From Candidatus Omnitrophota bacterium (GTDB lineage Bacteria; Omnitrophota; Gorgyraeia; Gygaellales; Profunditerraquicolaceae): a DNA stretch of 8,030 nt. The DNA is taken from NCBI GenBank assembly GCA_028717055.1, contig JAQUOO010000056.1:1-8030 (forward strand), read 5' to 3'. Each line of letters opens with the position of its first letter. The stretch's first letter is position 1. The notes beneath the pieces were generated by a model. The model did not search any database. It was not told the origin of the DNA and worked only from the letters and a program-made list of their open reading frames with translations. Of the stretch, positions 5,206 to 8,030 are shown in pieces. The translations under genes were made by a program, and so were the position numbers.

Positions 5206-6114
5206 TTAAAGAACTAATAAATTTGCTAAATTAACGCCTAATATATTATTCTTATCCGATTCGGATATATTCAATTCTTTGATCGTGTTGATACCGGAGG
5301 CGATGTCACGCTTAGCAGGCCAGTCGCTTCCCCATAAAATATGCTGCGGCCCAAACAACTCCAGCGCCGCCTGAAAATTCGCTTTAGTCGTATCTCCGCT
5401 GGTATCCACATAAATATTCTTTAATAGCTCTGTGGGCCTGGCTCGCAAGTCTTTGACAAAATCCATCCCCCGCAGCATCTGATAAGTCGCATCAAACCTA
5501 TTTGCCAAAAACGGTGTCACTCCCCCAAAATAACCAAAGATAAATTTAACCTGGTAATCGCGCAGGATATCCGACATCAAAAGCTTGCCAATGCACATCG
5601 TCGTATCGAATACATATTCGATTACCGGAGTAAGCAACGGATCCTCTACGCGCTCAGCACCTATGGGCTTAACAATCTGCGAATGAACAAAGATCGGCAA
5701 GTTTTTGCTTTGCGCGAACTTATAAACATCCAGGAATCTTGCATCATCCAAATAAATACCGCCATAACTGGTTGCTAAAGAAATCGCCTCAAATCCTAAT
5801 TCTTCTGTAGCCCGCTTTATCTCTTTAAGCATATCCGCCTGGTGATCTATAGGCAGGATCGCCGCGCCAATAAATCTATCCGGATATTTTTTGATAATTT
5901 TTGCAACATGATCATTGAATATACGCACGACTTCGGATATGCTTCCCATTTTCAAGTGCGCATCAGAAGTCGGATATGTCAAAACCGCCCTATCAACTCC
6001 TGCCTCATCCATCATTTTAAGCTGGGCCTCAATATCACCCCAACCCTTATGATAGAAATGGGCATTGTTCATTATGCCTTCGGGTAGCCAATGACTATGA
6101 CTGTCTATGATCAT
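5206..6114 (-). CDS. Amidohydrolase-2 family TIM-barrel protein
   Basis: This is a 302-residue protein of the amidohydrolase-2 group (relatives: ACMSD, dihydroxybenzoate decarboxylase and many uncharacterised hydrolases/decarboxylases). The metal motif HxH is at H6 and H8 (DSHSH), the strand-5 His is H144 (IFVHSQ), and the strand-8 Asp is D264 in WGSDWP. The usual 'HxGG' His, thought to act in catalysis, is replaced: the place reads FGYFGGVTPFL (193-203), with Tyr195 where His is expected. The position of DSHSH right after Met supports the start, although no good ribosome binding site is seen (GGGA is about 13 bases off). No link to its neighbours can be shown, and the stop is 4 bases from element B. 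The reaction is unknown; with the His lost it may be altered or non-catalytic. Confidence 0.87.
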   Translation of the reverse strand: MIIDSHSHWLPEGIMNNAHFYHKGWGDIEAQLKMMDEAGVDRAVLTYPTSDAHLKMGSISEVVRIFNDHVAKIIKKYPDRFIGAAILPIDHQADMLKEIKRATEELGFEAISLATSYGGIYLDDARFLDVYKFAQSKNLPIFVHSQIVKPIGAERVEDPLLTPVIEYVFDTTMCIGKLLMSDILRDYQVKFIFGYFGGVTPFLANRFDATYQMLRGMDFVKDLRARPTELLKNIYVDTSGDTTKANFQAALELFGPQHILWGSDWPAKRDIASGINTIKELNISESDKNNILGVNLANLLVL

Positions 6115-6152
6115 AATTTAATGTAAATCCCAAAACCAAAGAAATGAATATT

Positions 6153-6172
6153 CCTCAGGCTAAAGCCCGGGG
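6153..6172. repeat. Short GC-rich hairpin upstream of the amidohydrolase
   Basis: CCTC-A-GGC and GCC-C-GGGG fold around a TAAA loop, with one mismatch and one G-T pair. It lies about 40 bases before the amidohydrolase ATG. There is no T-run on the minus strand. It may be a small dispersed palindrome or a leader structure. Confidence 0.4.
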
Positions 6173-6192
6173 ATTGCTGAACGATTATTCAA

Positions 6193-6324
6193 AATGACAA
6201 ATACCAAAGCTCAAAATTCAAAATAAATTTAAATGACAAGCTACCAATGACAAAACCTTAGTTTTGACATTTGTAATTTTGATTTTGAATTTATTTTGTG
6301 CTTTGAATTTGGTCATTTGTCATT
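6193..6324. repeat. Long imperfect inverted repeat, AT-rich
   Basis: The two halves, each about 65 bases, are imperfect reverse complements. The outer ends are AATGACAAAT (6193-6202) and ATTTGTCATT (6315-6324). The inner arms ATGACAAAAC (6247-6256) and GTTTTGACAT (6261-6270) leave a 4-base loop, with one mismatch. In between, AAAATAAAT-type blocks pair with small gaps. It fills the spacer between the small helical protein and the amidohydrolase and contains no reading frame. It is probably a non-autonomous repeat element; in RNA it would form a long hairpin that could separate the two transcription units. Confidence 0.75.
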
Positions 6325-6326
6325 AC

Positions 6327-6719
6327 TTAATGTTCCACACTTCTCAATATCCGCTCAATCATCTCAACTTCATAGAGGAGCTTTATCTCTTCGAGCCCCT
6401 TTTTACCCAGCTCTTTGACAATCGCTTTTTCAATCGCCTCTAATTTCCAAGAGAGAAATAAATAATCTGGCTTTATTTTCTTATTCTCAAACTTTAAGCT
6501 AAGGCCATCCGCTTCTTTCTTTTGAATATATGCTTCAAACCGGGTGATCAAAGGTTCAACCGCCTTATTCTTATCCGAATCCTGCAATTCCTTCAGGATA
6601 AAACGATCGATATCAACCTGGGAGAATTTGCGTTCAATTTTATCCAGCGCCTCTTTAGTAGTTTTATAAAACCAGATAAGATAGCGTTTTTTTAAGTTTT
6701 TTAAATCCCGTTTATTCAT
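6327..6719 (-). CDS. Small helical protein of unknown function
   Basis: I do not recognise this family. The 130 residues are rich in Lys, Glu and Leu and look almost wholly alpha-helical (KRDLKNLKKRYLIWFYKTT, ALDKIERKF, AIEKAIVKELGKKGLEEIKLL), with no signal peptide, membrane segment or Cys. It is likely cytoplasmic. It begins exactly at the stop of the secreted-protein gene (TAATG, one shared base), so it is probably translated by re-initiation in step with that gene. The coupling suggests a related role despite the different cell locations. Codon use and length make it look real rather than a chance frame, and no gene lies opposite it. Confidence 0.75.
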   Translation of the reverse strand: MNKRDLKNLKKRYLIWFYKTTKEALDKIERKFSQVDIDRFILKELQDSDKNKAVEPLITRFEAYIQKKEADGLSLKFENKKIKPDYLFLSWKLEAIEKAIVKELGKKGLEEIKLLYEVEMIERILRSVEH

Positions 6720-7330
6720 TATTTTTTAATTAACTCCATTGTATCAAAATAAATCGTGCCTTTTAACGGAGGAAGCGGCTCAAATTGAAAAGATCGAATC
6801 GGAAAATTAAGCACTCCGTTATTGTCGGCTGTTTGCGGCTGCCAATCGCCTCTGGCGGTAAACTGGTCAAAATTACAGATAATCTGCCTCCAGCCTTTAA
6901 AGTTATCCTCAACTATAAAACGCCAGATTTCATTTCCATTGTCCTTAAGATCAAAAGCTATTCTACCCTTGGAATCCGTTCCATACATATAAAAAGAAAA
7001 GGCTTTGTACTCCTGCCATTTGACGCTATCCGGATTTACGAGCCATCCGGTATTATGCGCGTCTAGGCCATTCCCGCGGGCAACATACATATACCCGCCG
7101 GTAACCGCGTCAAAATCGACCCTTAAACCTTGTTTTCCGGTATTTTTAACATCCGCGGCCGCGGTGACTTTTATAGTTGAGCCGTTTCCCGCTCCGAAAT
7201 CAACTGTGCCTTCCGGCCCATTGGAAACCGCGATCTCAAAATCATCAACCAGCAAATTTCCATCTGCCGCAAAACTAATTCCTATTATTCCTAAAAACAA
7301 TGCTAATACTAGGAACATTGCCTTTTTCAT
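6719..7330 (-). CDS. Secreted carbohydrate-binding-like protein (CBM11/CIA30-type jelly roll)
   Basis: The 203-residue precursor has a clear Sec signal peptide: MKKA, then a hydrophobic core (5-19) and likely cleavage near ISFA-ADG (after residue 21 or 22). The mature part opens with LLVDDFE (26-32). It continues with QGLRVDFDAVTGGYMYVARG, YKAFSFYMYGTDSKGRIAFDLKD, WRFIVEDNFKGWRQIICNFDQF, and ends FQFEPLPPLKGTIYFDTMEL. This layout (DFE start, paired aromatic strands, W-near-strand and a final 'YFD.mEL' strand) matches beta-sandwich domains of the CBM11/CIA30 kind, which bind glycans or act as stand-alone modules. No catalytic domain is attached. GGAG lies 9 bases before the ATG. The next gene starts within the stop codon. 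Ligand unknown; an extracellular or periplasmic location is likely. Confidence 0.8.
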   Translation of the reverse strand: MKKAMFLVLALFLGIIGISFAADGNLLVDDFEIAVSNGPEGTVDFGAGNGSTIKVTAAADVKNTGKQGLRVDFDAVTGGYMYVARGNGLDAHNTGWLVNPDSVKWQEYKAFSFYMYGTDSKGRIAFDLKDNGNEIWRFIVEDNFKGWRQIICNFDQFTARGDWQPQTADNNGVLNFPIRSFQFEPLPPLKGTIYFDTMELIKK

Positions 7331-7370
7331 CTTTTCTCTCTCCTTTATCTTTTTGTCTTACGTTTTCCCT

Positions 7371-7407
7371 ACATACTATATACTACCTACTATCTACTAT
7401 TATTATT
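7371..7407. repeat. Degenerate TACTA/CTA short repeat
   Basis: The plus strand is a run of imperfect TACTA, CTAC and TATTA units, lying between the dehydrogenase stop and the ribosome binding site of the secreted-protein gene. It is low-complexity DNA that may vary in length and so affect spacing in the leader of that gene. It overlaps the last codons of the dehydrogenase by a few bases. Confidence 0.45.
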
Positions 7408-8030
7408 TACCCGGATGTTTCTGTGCAAATGGTATCACCGGGGCTGTCCACGGCGTCTGCTGGTTGATTACCGCGATCTCTAGCGGACAAACATTCTGCG
7501 GCACAGTCAACGCAAACCTGACCGCGTCTTCAATTGCTTCAGTGCTCATCAATCTTTTAGTATCAGCGGTAATCTCGCTTAATTTTCCAGTCAGGTCAGT
7601 ATCCGTAACTCCCGGTAATATAGAAGTTACCTTTATGCCGTGGTCGCGTAACTCCCAAAAAAGACCTTTGGAAAAAGCGCGCAAGCCCACTTTAAGCGAA
7701 CTATAGACGATAAAGTTTCTCGGCAGCGGATCGCAAAGAGTCGAGCCGGAAACCATATTAATGATTGCGCCGCTTTTATTTTTGATCATATCGTTAATAA
7801 CCAAACGGATCAAGCGAACATATCCCAAATAATTTGTATGGGCCAGGCGCTCAAAATCCTCAATCGGCTGGTCCTGAAAAGGATACTGCGAGGAGACTCC
7901 GGCGTTACTGATCAAAATATCGATTTTCCCGAATTTCTCCTTGGTTTTATTCACTAAATTTTCCAAGTCTTCTAGCTTGGTGACATCGCAAGGAACAGCT
8001 AATATAGTTACTTTATATTTCCTGGCGATT
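7403..8030 (-). CDS. Short-chain dehydrogenase/reductase, N-terminus beyond the right edge
   Basis: The frame is open to the window edge and gives 208 visible residues, beginning IARKYKVTILAVPCDVTKLEDLENL. A TTG at 7966 could be mistaken for a start, but the codons before it encode the expected strand and CDVT motif, so the gene continues off the window and the glycine-rich TGxxxGIG loop is not seen. Classical SDR motifs are present (numbered in the fragment): NAG (42-44), N66, S94/S96, the catalytic Y109xxxK113 (YSSLK) and PG (139-140). The product is a cytoplasmic NAD(P)H-dependent alcohol/ketone oxidoreductase of unknown substrate. It ends 72 bases before the secreted-protein gene, so it could share a transcript with it. 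Confidence 0.92.
   Translation of the reverse strand, partial: IARKYKVTILAVPCDVTKLEDLENLVNKTKEKFGKIDILISNAGVSSQYPFQDQPIEDFERLAHTNYLGYVRLIRLVINDMIKNKSGAIINMVSGSTLCDPLPRNFIVYSSLKVGLRAFSKGLFWELRDHGIKVTSILPGVTDTDLTGKLSEITADTKRLMSTEAIEDAVRFALTVPQNVCPLEIAVINQQTPWTAPVIPFAQKHPGK

Noticed and set aside
5043..5234. A 63-codon plus-strand open frame in the GC-rich block
   Set aside because: It is contained in element B and its terminal inverted repeats. The Arg-rich translation follows from the palindromic GC-rich DNA.
7005..7706. A 233-codon plus-strand open frame
   Set aside because: It runs antisense across the secreted-protein and dehydrogenase genes, both of which have clear family motifs. Its translation is Ser/Pro-rich and looks like a shadow.
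7403..7966. Start of the dehydrogenase at the TTG at 7966
   Set aside because: The frame stays open to the window edge and the preceding codons encode the KVTILAVPCDVT strand expected in short-chain dehydrogenases. The true start is outside the window.

Overview
The window reads as a piece of a chromosome (or draft-genome contig) from an uncultured Gram-negative-type bacterium of moderate to low GC. Every gene I can support is on the minus strand. Genes are short-spaced, often overlap by a few bases, and carry GGAG-type ribosome binding sites. The spacers hold inverted repeats of a style I associate with candidate-phylum bacteria such as Omnitrophica; that placement is a guess from style, not a measurement.

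Read in the direction of transcription (right to left), the layout is as follows. (1) A short-chain dehydrogenase, cut by the right edge. (2) A coupled pair: a secreted protein with a carbohydrate-binding-like jelly roll, and a small helical protein whose start codon overlaps the previous stop (TAATG). (3) A spacer with a long imperfect inverted repeat, then an amidohydrolase-2 family TIM-barrel protein. (4) An AT-rich gene for a membrane-anchored TPR protein, lying between two GC-rich palindromic elements (about 3121-3298 and 5041-5202) that share an end sequence. (5) A four-gene run: nucleoside phosphorylase, MtnA-type sugar-phosphate isomerase, class II aldolase with a C-terminal SCP2-like domain, and aldehyde dehydrogenase (cut by the left edge). 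The last three overlap by ATGA and are almost certainly co-translated.

The four-gene run is the most interesting part. In order, the enzymes fit a 'DHAP shunt' type of route: nucleoside + phosphate -> (5-deoxy or 5-methylthio) ribose-1-phosphate -> ribulose-1-phosphate analogue -> dihydroxyacetone phosphate + a two-carbon aldehyde -> acid. Such routes are known for disposal of 5'-methylthioadenosine and of 5'-deoxyadenosine, by-products of S-adenosylmethionine chemistry. Three features make this version unusual: the aldolase carries an SCP2-like lipid-binding domain, the isomerase lacks the usual RGAP loop, and the phosphorylase has lost the second glutamate of the ribose-contacting EME motif. 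The exact substrate therefore remains open.

No RNA genes, CRISPR arrays, transposase genes or plus-strand genes are supported. No stretch longer than 300 bases lacks a gene; the four larger spacers hold mainly inverted repeats.
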